The translations under genes and the position numbers were made by a program. Of a stretch of DNA of 64,000 nt, positions 53,014-62,448 are shown piece by piece. Numbering within the stretch: the stretch's first letter is position 1; each line of letters starts with the position of its first letter. A model generated the notes under the pieces. It saw only the letters and a program-made list of their open reading frames with translations. It was not told where the DNA came from and searched no databases. The stretch is from Paenibacillus odorifer. GTDB taxonomy: Bacteria; Bacillota; Bacilli; Paenibacillales; Paenibacillaceae. The DNA is taken from NCBI RefSeq assembly GCF_000758725.1, contig NZ_CP009428.1, positions 2,294,001 through 2,358,000 on the forward strand, given 5' to 3'.

Positions 53014-54234
53014 TTAGCGAAATAACCGCGGTGTTGTTACTTTGTACAGCTTCAATCGAACCCAAATCGTATTAACCAGCAGCAAGCAGCCGGATATAAT
53101 GAAAAGCCCCTCAATTCCGATGTAACCTGATAGAAAGCCGCCCAAGATAGCTCCCAGCATATTGCCTAGCGCCAATGTACTGCTGTTGAAGCCGAATGCG
53201 CGGCTTTCTTTTCCGTCAGGGGTATAGGAGCGGATAAGCGCATTAACGCTGGGCAACAGTCCACCCATGAAGACTCCCATTAGGAAACGGACTATAATCA
53301 GCTGCCAGACACTAGTTACGAATGCCTGCGGAATTAGGAATAGTGAAGCGCCAATTAACGCATAGGTCAGAATACGATGTGCGCCGACTTTGTCACTTAG
53401 CTTACCAAGCAAGGGAGAAGCCAGCATATTGGAGATCCCTGTAACGGCACTGACCATTCCGGCCAAGAAGGCTATATTCTCGGCGGGTCCATTTAATTTT
53501 TCTACATAAAGTGGCAACAAGGCCATAGGACTAATCATTGCAAATTGCAGCAGAAAGGTTACACCGAATAGAGCTGGCAGCTGAGGGATTTTGATTAATT
53601 CCTTCAAACCTGCGAGTACAGAAACCTGCGGCTCCTGTGCAGCTTCGGCGCGGTCGAATTTTTCCTTAACAAGAAATAATGCCAGGAGAGAGGCGATAAA
53701 GAGCAAGGCCCCAACGACATAAAAAATCGGCCGAAATCCGATTAAATCGGCAAGTAAGCCACCAATCAGTGGCCCTAGAATTGTTCCTGCTACAGATCCT
53801 GATTGCATTAATCCCATGGAGAAGCCCATACGTTCTTTGGGGGTAGTACCTGACACCAGTGCGATGGAGGCGGGATTGAAGCCAGAGATTGTACCGTTTA
53901 AGAGACGGAGCAGGAGCAGCTGTAAAGGGGATTGTGCGAAGCCCATTAATACCATGACAATAGCCATCCCAAAGCTGGAACGCAGCAACATGATCTTACG
54001 GCCATACTTGTCTGCAAGCTTGCCCCATAATGGCTGGAATATGAAAGAGGTTAAGAAGTTTGCGGCAAAAATAAGTCCCGCCCAGATTCCAATTTCATGT
54101 TCACCCTGGACACCAAGATCCTTCGCAAGGTACAAGGTCAGGAAGGGTGTAATCATTGTCATTCCAGCATTCACCAAAAATTGCCCGAACCAAAGCACTA
54201 AGAGGTTGACCTTCCAGGTCTCCCATTTCTTCAT
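53014..54234 (-). CDS. MFS multidrug efflux transporter (MdtG-like)
   Basis: 406 aa from ATG 54234 (AAAGGATG upstream at long spacing; TTG 54255 also in frame). Twelve helices with the MFS motif A twice (PLWGKLADKYGRK near residue 65 and LLGKLSDKVGAHR near 268) and the antiporter motif C-like GTILGPLIGGLLAD. Similar in layout to MdtG/YfmO drug:H+ antiporters. Substrate unknown. Confidence 0.88.
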   Translation of the reverse strand: MKKWETWKVNLLVLWFGQFLVNAGMTMITPFLTLYLAKDLGVQGEHEIGIWAGLIFAANFLTSFIFQPLWGKLADKYGRKIMLLRSSFGMAIVMVLMGFAQSPLQLLLLRLLNGTISGFNPASIALVSGTTPKERMGFSMGLMQSGSVAGTILGPLIGGLLADLIGFRPIFYVVGALLFIASLLALFLVKEKFDRAEAAQEPQVSVLAGLKELIKIPQLPALFGVTFLLQFAMISPMALLPLYVEKLNGPAENIAFLAGMVSAVTGISNMLASPLLGKLSDKVGAHRILTYALIGASLFLIPQAFVTSVWQLIIVRFLMGVFMGGLLPSVNALIRSYTPDGKESRAFGFNSSTLALGNMLGAILGGFLSGYIGIEGLFIISGCLLLVNTIWVRLKLYKVTTPRLFR

Positions 54235-54385
54235 AGTGCTTTCACATCCTTTCAAAGAATTTCAGAGAATATATGATTCACGGAAAAAATGCCATTTTAT
54301 CAGTATATCATTTTTTGCAGCTTAATGTGTGCAACACATGTCATAGTAATGTCATAGGATTGTCATTCCAAACTCTTCGTATTAG

Positions 54386-54414
54386 TTGTTACAAGCTTTT
54401 AAAAAGGGCATAAT
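54386..54414 (+). promoter_or_regulatory. Promoter of the hem operon
   Basis: TTGTTA (54386-54391), 17-nt spacer and CATAAT (54409-54414), about 45 nt before hemE. Confidence 0.6.
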
Positions 54415-54465
54415 AGTAGATATGCCGATTAAAAAAATCTAATAAAATATAATGGAGATCTTATC

Positions 54466-55527
54466 ATGACCTACAATGACACTTTTATCCGCGCCTGTAG
54501 AAAGCAGGACACGGAGCACGTTCCCGTATGGTACATGCGGCAGGCCGGCCGTTATGATCCCGAGTACCGTAAAATCAAGGAAAAGTATTCGTTGCTTGAA
54601 ATCTGCAAGCAGCCTGAGCTGGCGGCAGAAGTAACCATGATGCCCGTTCGCAAGCTGGGTGTGGATGCGGCCATTTTGTATTCCGACATTATGAATCCAG
54701 TTGCTTCAATCGGAGTGAAATTCGATATCGTTAAGGATATCGGTCCAGTGATTGAGAATCCGATCCGTAGTGCAGCTGATGTGGAGAGACTAAAACCCAT
54801 TGATGTGGAGGGTGATCTGAGCCACATTTTGGAAACGATTGCTATTCTCGATAAGGAACTGGACGTTCCTTTGATCACTTTTGCAGGCGCGCCGTTTACA
54901 ATTGCCAGCTATTTGATCGAAGGTAGACCTTCCAAAGGATATATCCGTACGAAAGAGCTAATGTACAGTGAACCCCGTGTCTGGGAAATGCTGATGGACA
55001 AGCTGGGCGATATGATTATCACGTACCTCCGAAGTCATGTGCGGAGTGGAGGAAAGGCCTTCCAATTGTTCGACAGTTGGGTTGGTGCGCTTGCTCCACG
55101 CGATTTTGAAACGTATGTGCTGCCGACGGTTTCTCGTATTTTTTCCGAATTATCTGATCTTGATGTACCTAAAATATACTTTCCTGGCGTAAGCTCTGGA
55201 GAATTGCTGCCAAGTCTTACGAAGCTTCAAGCAGACGTAATCGGGCTGGATTGGCGAGTTAGCTTGACTGAAGGTCGACGCAGAATAGGCAATAAATTTG
55301 CGATTCAAGGAAATCTTGATCCATATTTGCTTACAGCTCCGATGGACCTCTTGAAGGAACGCGCGAAAGCACTGATCGATGAAGGTGTACTTGAGCCAGG
55401 TTATATCTTCAATCTGGGCCATGGATTATTCCCGGAGGCCTCATTAGACAAACTTAGAGAATTGACGGAGTATATTCACGCTTATTCTCAGGAAGTATTA
55501 CAAAAAACGGCTAAGCAACGTTCGTAA
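54466..55527 (+). CDS. hemE: Uroporphyrinogen decarboxylase
   Basis: 353 aa. The N-terminal signature PVWYMRQAGRYDPEYR holds the substrate-carboxylate Arg pair; YSDIMNP follows, and FAGAPFTIASYLIEG plus NLGHGLFPEAS are conserved. It decarboxylates the four acetates of uroporphyrinogen III to coproporphyrinogen III. First gene of hemE-hemH-hemY. GGAGATC precedes the ATG. Confidence 0.97.
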   Translation: MTYNDTFIRACRKQDTEHVPVWYMRQAGRYDPEYRKIKEKYSLLEICKQPELAAEVTMMPVRKLGVDAAILYSDIMNPVASIGVKFDIVKDIGPVIENPIRSAADVERLKPIDVEGDLSHILETIAILDKELDVPLITFAGAPFTIASYLIEGRPSKGYIRTKELMYSEPRVWEMLMDKLGDMIITYLRSHVRSGGKAFQLFDSWVGALAPRDFETYVLPTVSRIFSELSDLDVPKIYFPGVSSGELLPSLTKLQADVIGLDWRVSLTEGRRRIGNKFAIQGNLDPYLLTAPMDLLKERAKALIDEGVLEPGYIFNLGHGLFPEASLDKLRELTEYIHAYSQEVLQKTAKQRS

Positions 55528-55582
55528 AAAATATAAGAATTTATATGTTCCACGCTATTAAATTGTAAAGGGGACGGAATCC

Positions 55583-56539
55583 GTGACAGTAAAAATAGGT
55601 GTTCTCGTCATGTCGTATGGCACTCCTAAGAGCCTAGAAGATGTTAAAGCTTATTACACGCATATTAGACGGGGGAATCCGCCAACAGCGGAGCAGCTTA
55701 AAGAGTTAACCGACCGTTATGAAGCAATCGTCGGGGGGGTATTCCCACTGCGGGAGAATACAGACCGGCAAGTAGAAGCTTTACAAGCAGCATTAAATGC
55801 GGATAAAGCGGGAGCAGATGTTGAATTTGTCTGCTATCAAGGCTTGAAGCATGCCAGTCCCTTTATTGAGGACGGCGTGGAGGCTATGGCGAAGGATGGC
55901 ATTACTCAAGCAGTGGGTATTGTTTTGGCGCCACACTATTCCAGTATGAGTGTGGGGAGCTACATCAAGCGTGCACAGGAAAAGGCTGATGCATGCAAGA
56001 TTGACATGGGTTTTGTAGAGAGTTACCATATGCATCCTGAATTGATCGATGTGTTAAGCCAAAGAGTGTCGGCGAAGCTGGATCAATATATTGAAGCAGG
56101 TGCGACCCGTGATGAGATTCGCGTATTATTCAGCGCTCATAGTCTTCCAGAACGTATTCTGGCTATGGGTGATCCATATCGGGATCAACTGCTGGAAACT
56201 TCGCAAGCAATTGCAGCTCAGGCAGGCGTAACCAACTGGCAGTTTACTTGGCAAAGTGCTGGTCGCACAGCTGAACCGTGGCTCGGTCCGGATATTCTGG
56301 ACACGCTGCAACAGCTTAGTAAAGAACAGGTGGAATACGTATTGGTGGCCCCTATCGGATTCGTATCCGATCATTTAGAGGTACTGTACGATCTCGACAT
56401 AGAGGCAACAGCCGTAGCTTCGGAGCTTGATATGCGTCTTATGCGGATCGACTCACTGAATAGTGATCCCGCATATATGTCTGTATTGAGCGATGTAATT
56501 CGTAAACGACTGGAGCAGATGAAGGCCGCTCAATCATGA
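55583..56539 (+). CDS. hemH: Ferrochelatase (coproporphyrin type)
   Basis: 318 aa. VLVMSYGTPKSLEDV at the N-terminus, active-site His in LAPHYSSMSVGSY (near 118), FSAHSLPERI and APIGFVSDHLEVLYDLD with the proton-transfer Glu. In Gram-positive bacteria it inserts iron into coproporphyrin III in the coproporphyrin-dependent haem pathway. GTG start with AAAGGGGACGG. Overlaps hemY by 4 nt. Confidence 0.95.
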   Translation: MTVKIGVLVMSYGTPKSLEDVKAYYTHIRRGNPPTAEQLKELTDRYEAIVGGVFPLRENTDRQVEALQAALNADKAGADVEFVCYQGLKHASPFIEDGVEAMAKDGITQAVGIVLAPHYSSMSVGSYIKRAQEKADACKIDMGFVESYHMHPELIDVLSQRVSAKLDQYIEAGATRDEIRVLFSAHSLPERILAMGDPYRDQLLETSQAIAAQAGVTNWQFTWQSAGRTAEPWLGPDILDTLQQLSKEQVEYVLVAPIGFVSDHLEVLYDLDIEATAVASELDMRLMRIDSLNSDPAYMSVLSDVIRKRLEQMKAAQS

Positions 56540-57960
56540 TTGGCCCCACAAGAAAAATTGTTATCATAGGCGGAGGGCTGAGTGGACTCAGCGCCGCCTT
56601 TTATATTCGTAAATTTTATAAAGAAGCGGGTATTAAGCCTGATATAGTCTTGCTTGAGAAAGAGAAAAACCTCGGTGGAAAGATTGAAACCTTACATCGC
56701 GATGGTTTTGTGATTGAAAAGGGACCAGATTCATTTCTAGCGGAAAGGGCGGAGATGTGCGAGCTGGCTAAGGAATTGGAATTGGATCACGAGCTGGTAT
56801 CCTCCAACCTTCTTGCTAAGAAGCGATATATCTTGCAGCGGGACAAGCTTAATCCTCTGCCAACCGGTCTTGTACTCGGTATCCCTACCGAACTGAAACC
56901 TTTTTTATCAAGTGGGTTAGTTTCGTTTGGGGGCAAAATACGTGCGATGATGGATTTTATTCTTCCTCCGCGGCGTAATGATGAGGACGAATCGCTTGGT
57001 GAGCTTATTGCGCGACGTCTAGGATCTGAAGTGCTGGAGAATTTAACTGAGCCACTCCTCTCTGGCATGTACGGCGGAGATATACAAAAGATTAGCCTGC
57101 AAGCTACATTTCCGCAATTTGGAGAATTAGAGCAGCAGTATGGGAGCCTTATTCGTGGAATGCGCACAGGGCGAAAGAATAAAAAGGCACAGGAAGGTAC
57201 TACACAGAGTACCTTCCTCACGTTCCGCAAAGGGCTGCAAAGTCTCGTGCATAGTCTGATTTATGAGCTGCATGATGTAGAACAACGGACGGAGTCTAAC
57301 GTAGTTTCTATTCAGGCTGCTGGGAGTCCTTCAATCTATGAGGTAGAGCTGGAGAATGGCGAACGGTTGCTTGCGGATGATGTATATATCACTGCGCCTA
57401 ATTTTTCGGCTGCTGACTTACTTCGTCCCCATATGGATGTTACAGCGCTGGAAGCGGTGGATTATGTTTCAGTAGCGAATCTAGTCATGGCTTTTAACAA
57501 AAAGGATATTGTTAACGAATATGATGGATCGGGTTTTTTTGTGCCTCGTAAAGAAGGGCGAAATATTACTGCCTGCACATGGACATCTACGAAATGGCCG
57601 CATACGGCTCCTGATGATAAGGTGCTTTTACGCTGTTATGTGGGTCGTTCTGATGATGAACAGAATGTTCAGCTGCCTGATGAGGCTTTGACGGAGCTTG
57701 TACTTAAAGATTTGCGAGAGATCATGGGCATTACTGCGAATCCAATATTTACGGAAATCACCCGCTTAGAGCATTCCATGCCGCAGTATCCTATAGGACA
57801 TCTTGATAATATTACCGAATTCCGCAAAGAATTAGCAGCTTCGCTTCCGGGTGTGTATGTCATTGGCGCCGGATTTAATGGCATAGCAATGCCGGATTGC
57901 ATCAAGCAGTCCAAGCTTATTGCGGAAAGCGTTGCTAAACAGCTAATGAATGAAATGTGA
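56536..57960 (+). CDS. hemY: Coproporphyrinogen III oxidase (HemY/CgoX flavoprotein)
   Basis: 474 aa. The FAD-binding dinucleotide motif IVIIGGGLSGLSAAFYIRKF comes first, then EKGPDSFLAE, and a C-terminal FAD block VYVIGAGFNGIAMPDCIKQSK. It oxidises coproporphyrinogen III to coproporphyrin III with O2 in Firmicutes, before ferrochelatase. ATGA overlap with hemH implies coupled translation. A terminator follows. Confidence 0.95.
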   Translation: MIGPTRKIVIIGGGLSGLSAAFYIRKFYKEAGIKPDIVLLEKEKNLGGKIETLHRDGFVIEKGPDSFLAERAEMCELAKELELDHELVSSNLLAKKRYILQRDKLNPLPTGLVLGIPTELKPFLSSGLVSFGGKIRAMMDFILPPRRNDEDESLGELIARRLGSEVLENLTEPLLSGMYGGDIQKISLQATFPQFGELEQQYGSLIRGMRTGRKNKKAQEGTTQSTFLTFRKGLQSLVHSLIYELHDVEQRTESNVVSIQAAGSPSIYEVELENGERLLADDVYITAPNFSAADLLRPHMDVTALEAVDYVSVANLVMAFNKKDIVNEYDGSGFFVPRKEGRNITACTWTSTKWPHTAPDDKVLLRCYVGRSDDEQNVQLPDEALTELVLKDLREIMGITANPIFTEITRLEHSMPQYPIGHLDNITEFRKELAASLPGVYVIGAGFNGIAMPDCIKQSKLIAESVAKQLMNEM

Positions 57961-57975
57961 GTACGATGACTAAAT

Positions 57976-58015
57976 AAAACAGTGAAGCGAAGCATGAGGC
58001 GCTTCACTGTTTTTC
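57976..58015 (+). terminator. Terminator of the hem operon
   Basis: A 14-bp stem (57976-57989 with 58000-58013), 10-nt loop and a T-rich tail. Confidence 0.9.
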
Positions 58016-58122
58016 TTTAGTTAGTAAAATTTTCTATTTCTATCGACTCTCTTATTTGTAGGGTGCTGTGATAGATATGCTATAATAAAAACAATTTGAG
58101 AGTAGAGGAGATCACAGAAACC

Positions 58123-59520
58123 ATGTATCCGCCGCGATCGCGTTCTAGACAAAAGAACAAACATAAGAGCAAACGCAAGCGCAGAACGGCCTGGGCTTGG
58201 ATCAATGCAGGTCTTCTTTTGATGATTACCGTGTTATTGACTTATAGCTTTACGAATGACCCTGGCAAGAAAAGCGCCTCACCGCCTCCGGTAGCAGAAG
58301 CGACAGCTACGCCTATACCAGAGAGTAGTGATCAGCCTCAGACAGCACCTCCGGTGGTTGCAGTTGCAACGCCTGAAGCTACAGAGATGCCAAGCCCTTC
58401 TCCTACGGCAACTCCAGAGCCAACGCCTACACCGCAGGAGAAGCCCGAAGAGATCATTGAAACACAAGCTCCTGAAGCGACAGCGACCCCTGCGAAGGAT
58501 GAGGACAGCTCGGAAGCAGCAAATAATGATCCAGTGTCTGGTCTGCCGTCAGATGATAACGCGTCTGGTAAGACGGTGACTTTGAATTTTGGTGGAGATG
58601 TTATATTTTCCGGGAAAGCTGGAGAACTGCTGGAGAAGAAAGGTTATGATTATTCGTATGCCGCATTGGAGGGTCTGTTCAAGAAAGATGATCTTACGAT
58701 CTTGAATCTGGAAACTCCAGTGACCACAGGTGGCGTAAGTGCCACTAATAAGCAATTTGTATTCAAAGGATCACCACTCGCTCTGGATGCGCTTAAGTCA
58801 GCTGGTGTGGACGCAGTAAATATGGCGAATAATCACACGCTTGATCAAGGAGAGCAAGGCTTGCGGGATACCCTTAACCACCTTGCTGAAAGAGGAATTC
58901 CTTATGTGGGTGCGGGGCTTAACAGTAAAGAAGCATATTCGGCGCAATATTTTGAACGTAAGGGCATTAAGATCGCTTTGCTGGGATTCACCCGGGTGAT
59001 TCCTGCGTCGGATTGGATGGCAGGAAAAAATAAGCCGGGACTTGCCTCCGTATACGATAGTGCAGAAGGACTGAAGGCTATTGCTGCAGCCAAAAAGAAA
59101 GCCGATTTGGTGGTCGTAGTTGTCCATTGGGGTAAAGAACGGGTAGAACAATATGATAAAACGCAACAGTCGCTGGGCCATAGCTTTATCGATGCAGGAG
59201 CCGATCTTGTCATTGGCGGCCATCCACACGTGCTACAAGGCGTGGAGCCATATAAGGGCAAATGGATTGCCTACAGCACCGGGAATTTTATTTTTACGAG
59301 ATCTACAGTGCCTGCCACTTGGGAAACTGCGGTTTTTCAGGCGGAATGTAGTGTAAAAGGTCAATGTTCCCTAAAGCTGAAGCCTATGAAAGCCGAGCTA
59401 GCACAGCCTGTACCGATGAACGAAGTGGATGGACAACTTTTGTTAAAAAGAGTAGAAGCTCTATCCGCAGGACGGGTAAAGATCGGCAGCGACGGTAAAG
59501 TCACTCAAGTTACCAAATAG
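58123..59520 (+). CDS. CapA-family (poly-gamma-glutamate synthesis-like) metallophosphoesterase-type protein
   Basis: 465 aa from ATG 58123 (GAGGAG 12 nt upstream; a TTG at 58096 in frame lacks a site). Basic cytoplasmic tail (1-25), one membrane helix (about 26-46), a Pro/Thr/Glu-rich linker (about 55-155), then a CapA domain (about 165-420). Key blocks are NFGGDVIFSGK, NLETPVT, NMANNHTLDQGEQG, VVHWGKE and GGHPHVLQG. CapA proteins act in gamma-PGA capsule synthesis, but capBC are absent here, so this is one of the many orphan paralogues. Possible promoter TATAAT at 58081-58086. Confidence 0.88.
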   Translation: MYPPRSRSRQKNKHKSKRKRRTAWAWINAGLLLMITVLLTYSFTNDPGKKSASPPPVAEATATPIPESSDQPQTAPPVVAVATPEATEMPSPSPTATPEPTPTPQEKPEEIIETQAPEATATPAKDEDSSEAANNDPVSGLPSDDNASGKTVTLNFGGDVIFSGKAGELLEKKGYDYSYAALEGLFKKDDLTILNLETPVTTGGVSATNKQFVFKGSPLALDALKSAGVDAVNMANNHTLDQGEQGLRDTLNHLAERGIPYVGAGLNSKEAYSAQYFERKGIKIALLGFTRVIPASDWMAGKNKPGLASVYDSAEGLKAIAAAKKKADLVVVVVHWGKERVEQYDKTQQSLGHSFIDAGADLVIGGHPHVLQGVEPYKGKWIAYSTGNFIFTRSTVPATWETAVFQAECSVKGQCSLKLKPMKAELAQPVPMNEVDGQLLLKRVEALSAGRVKIGSDGKVTQVTK

Positions 59521-59538
59521 GGTTCCTGGGAGGTCCTT

Positions 59539-60273
59539 ATGATGAACAATTTGTGTGTAGCCCATCGAGGGTTTTCCGGTAAAGCTCCAGAGAATACATT
59601 GGCAGCCATTCGGATGGCGATTGCCATGCCCTATGTGCACTGGATGGAAATTGATGTCCAGCTCTCCAAAGACGGCGTTCCTGTTGTCATTCATGATTAT
59701 ACGTTGGACCGGACGACCAATGGTCATGGCAAGGTGAAGAACATGGACTGGGAATATATCCGGCGTCTGGATGCGGGGAGCTGGAAAGGGCGTTCTTTTC
59801 AGGGCGAGCGGGTGCCTTCTTTGGAAGAGGTGCTGTCACTAGCCTCCGGAAGATTGCGTCTGAATATTGAACTGAAAACAGTGGGAGATATGTATCCTGG
59901 CATTGAGAAGACGGTGACGGATCTTATTTCTGCAAAAGGTATGCGGGACGACGTGATCTTGACCTCTTTTGATACTGGAGCATTAAAAAAAGTCAAGGAA
60001 ATTGATTCCCGTTTTCGCACCGGATTGATCTTTGATTCCAGATTTGGCAATCCTGCACGCAGGCTGCATGAACTGGATTGCTCTTTACTTTCGATTAGCT
60101 TCTCGCGTCTGAATCCTAGACTGGCCAAGCTTTTGTCCGAGCGAGGGGTGGAAATTATGGCTTGGACTGTGAACAAAGCGAAAGAGATGCGTCGCTTAGC
60201 CGACATGCATTCTGATATAATGATCTGTACAAACCGCCCGGATATATGGGGCGACACCTTTCTGAAGGTATAA
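59539..60273 (+). CDS. Glycerophosphodiester phosphodiesterase
   Basis: 244 aa, cytoplasmic form. GDPD signature: AHRGFSGKAPENTL (catalytic His and Glu), MEIDVQLSKDGVPVVIHDYTLDRTT with the second catalytic His, and LNIELKT. It hydrolyses glycerophosphodiesters to sn-glycerol 3-phosphate and an alcohol (compare B. subtilis GlpQ/YqiK). GGGAGGTCC upstream; 18 nt after the CapA-like gene. Confidence 0.92.
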   Translation: MMNNLCVAHRGFSGKAPENTLAAIRMAIAMPYVHWMEIDVQLSKDGVPVVIHDYTLDRTTNGHGKVKNMDWEYIRRLDAGSWKGRSFQGERVPSLEEVLSLASGRLRLNIELKTVGDMYPGIEKTVTDLISAKGMRDDVILTSFDTGALKKVKEIDSRFRTGLIFDSRFGNPARRLHELDCSLLSISFSRLNPRLAKLLSERGVEIMAWTVNKAKEMRRLADMHSDIMICTNRPDIWGDTFLKV

Positions 60274-60309
60274 ATAATCCAAATCGATGGGAAAGAGAGC
60301 TGACTGTTT

Positions 60310-60933
60310 ATGTGCGCTGCTGTTAATAATCTTTATTGTGTTGGACGCAACTACAAGCTACACGCGGAGGAATTGGGTAACAATGTGCCAGTGGAGCCGC
60401 TCATTTTCATGAAGCCCTCACATGCGGCTGTTTCCCTCGATAAAGCAGTAATTAAGCTGCCAAAGGATGCGGGTCAGATTCATTATGAAGGTGAACTTGT
60501 ACTGCGTATTGCACGTGATTATACACCAGGCATGAGCGTGGAGGATCTGGTAGATGTAATGGCACTGGGACTGGATTTCACGCTGCGTGATGTGCATAAT
60601 GATCTGCAGAAGAAAGGTTTGCCATGGACGCCAGCTAAAGGCTTTAAAAATGCCGCACCACTCACCCCTTACATAGCGTTTCCAGATAAGGAAGAGCTGG
60701 AGGGAACTGATTTTACAGTGGTGAAAAATGGGGTGGAAGTACAACGCGGCAATGTTAAAAACATGATTTTTTCACTTCAAAAAATTGTTGATTTTATCGC
60801 CGAGCGCTACGGGTTAGGGAAAGACGATGTGATATTTACAGGTACTCCGGCAGGCGTGGGTCCTACTGTAGCTGGAGACGCTTTCGAGCTGTACTGGGGC
60901 GACAAGCTGATGGGGACTTGCCTGATCGGTTAA
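60310..60933 (+). CDS. Fumarylacetoacetate hydrolase-family protein
   Basis: 207 aa. VGRNYKLHAEELG, the metal-binding E-x-E in YEGELVLRIA, LDFTLRDVHNDLQ and TGTPAGVGPTVAGD mark the FAH superfamily (acylpyruvate hydrolase or oxaloacetate decarboxylase activities). ATG 60310 preceded by GGGAAAGAGAGCTG. In the run of co-directional genes 58.1-62.4 kb. Confidence 0.9.
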   Translation: MCAAVNNLYCVGRNYKLHAEELGNNVPVEPLIFMKPSHAAVSLDKAVIKLPKDAGQIHYEGELVLRIARDYTPGMSVEDLVDVMALGLDFTLRDVHNDLQKKGLPWTPAKGFKNAAPLTPYIAFPDKEELEGTDFTVVKNGVEVQRGNVKNMIFSLQKIVDFIAERYGLGKDDVIFTGTPAGVGPTVAGDAFELYWGDKLMGTCLIG

Positions 60934-60955
60934 TAGATCTGTTGGAGATGAATCT

Positions 60956-61759
60956 ATGCAGTGGGTTATTGGCGCTTTAGGCGCTTTGATTGTTGCGGGA
61001 GCGGCATATTGGAAGCAGTCTTTAAGTCTCTCTGGCATGATTGCCGCGGTAGTGATGGGCACTATTTATTTTGGTGCCGGAAATGCTTTTTGGTTTGGGA
61101 TATTGCTGATCTTCTTCATCACTTCAAGCCTGCTGTCCAAACTTCATCATGATAATAAAGCAGAATTAGAGCTGACGTATGCTAAGACGGGCCGCCGCGA
61201 TGCCGGGCAGGTCTTTGCTAACGGTGGACTTGGCATGGTTCTGGTTCTCCTGAATGCGATCTTCCCGCAGGAGCTGTGGGGGTTCCTATTTATTGGTGTA
61301 ATGGCTACAGTAACCTCGGATACATGGGCTACGGAGATCGGAACACTGAGCAAGAAACCGCCTCGTTCTGTCCTTACGGGTAAAGTTCTTGCTGCCGGAG
61401 CTTCGGGAGGTGTATCCAGCTTGGGTACGCTGGCGGCAGCAGCAGGAGGCGCACTCATCGGTGCGTCAGCTTGGCTGCTGCGAATGATATCCGGCATGCC
61501 GGATCACTCTTTCGTGCTGCTTACCCTAGCAGGACTTGCCGGAGGACTAGTCGGCGCCTTTGCCGACTCTATCCTTGGTGCAACCGTGCAGCAGATGAAC
61601 CGCTGTACCGTATGCGGCCGCGAAGTGGAAGGCTCACAGCATTGTGGGGCTCCAGCTGTACACGCAAGAGGCTTGAAGTGGATGAGCAATGATGCAGTCA
61701 ATGCCATCAGCTCTATCCTCGGCGGTGCAGCTGCCTTACTGCTGAGCATGATCATTTAG
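60956..61759 (+). CDS. DUF92-family membrane protein
   Basis: 267 aa with about six to seven hydrophobic segments. DUF92 blocks are visible: RDAGQVFANGG, TSDTWATEIGTLSKKPPRSVLTGK, and GAFADSILGATVQQMNRCTVCGREVE near the C-terminus. DUF92 includes plant VTE6 phytyl-phosphate kinase, so a polyprenyl-phosphate kinase role is possible but unproven. GGAGATGAATCT upstream. Confidence 0.88.
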   Translation: MQWVIGALGALIVAGAAYWKQSLSLSGMIAAVVMGTIYFGAGNAFWFGILLIFFITSSLLSKLHHDNKAELELTYAKTGRRDAGQVFANGGLGMVLVLLNAIFPQELWGFLFIGVMATVTSDTWATEIGTLSKKPPRSVLTGKVLAAGASGGVSSLGTLAAAAGGALIGASAWLLRMISGMPDHSFVLLTLAGLAGGLVGAFADSILGATVQQMNRCTVCGREVEGSQHCGAPAVHARGLKWMSNDAVNAISSILGGAAALLLSMII

Positions 61760-61792
61760 CATTTGAATTTAAGCTTTGAACGGGAGGGACCG

Positions 61793-62362
61793 ATGAGTAG
61801 CGCATTCAATCAAAAACATACTGCTATTCTGGATGCCGCATACGAGCTCTTCGGTTCAGGTGGATTTTACGAAACGAAGATGTCGGAAGTGGCGGAGCAA
61901 GCCGGGATAGCAAAGGGCACCGTTTATTTATACTTCAAGAGCAAGGAAGATTTATTCATGGCAGTGACGCGCCGCGATTGTGAGGGATTTCTCCTGCAAT
62001 TACAGGAAAGGCTGAAGGCTAGTGATACTTTAGCCGGTAAACTGTCGATCATTGCTAAACATCACCTGAATTATTATTATGAACGCAAGCGGCATACGAA
62101 GCTTTTTTTCCGTGCCCCTAACAATAATCCTGAATTAGTGGCATATATGACACAATTTATGGAGCAATACATGCAAGATGTGGTCAAGGTATTATTAGAA
62201 GGTGGAGCATCCGAGCCGGAGCTTATGGCACAGTCCTACATAGGGATGCTGGATCGTTTGAAGATGGATATTTTATTTGATCCGTCATTTACGGAGGAGG
62301 ACGCGTATAAACGCGCTGATTTCGCTGCTGGTCTTTTTATTAGAGGGGCCATGATCACCTGA
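61793..62362 (+). CDS. TetR-family transcriptional regulator
   Basis: 189 aa from ATG 61793 with GGGAGGG upstream. The N-terminal HTH (about 8-55) contains GFYETKMSEVAEQAGIAKGTVYLYFKSKEDLF. The C-terminal ligand domain resembles the FadR/YerO-type group. Targets unknown; neighbours DUF92 (33 nt upstream) and the ABC-F gene (87 nt downstream) are candidates. Confidence 0.9.
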   Translation: MSSAFNQKHTAILDAAYELFGSGGFYETKMSEVAEQAGIAKGTVYLYFKSKEDLFMAVTRRDCEGFLLQLQERLKASDTLAGKLSIIAKHHLNYYYERKRHTKLFFRAPNNNPELVAYMTQFMEQYMQDVVKVLLEGGASEPELMAQSYIGMLDRLKMDILFDPSFTEEDAYKRADFAAGLFIRGAMIT

Positions 62363-62448
62363 ATTTTGGATAGGATGATAGACCGGATAAATAGCATTGG
62401 TTAGATGCGGCCGGTTTTATGAAAATATAAGGCAAGCGAGGAAATAGC

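Noticed and set aside
58123-59520. Gamma-PGA capsule operon
   Set aside because: Only a CapA-like gene is present; capB and capC are absent and the neighbours are metabolic genes.
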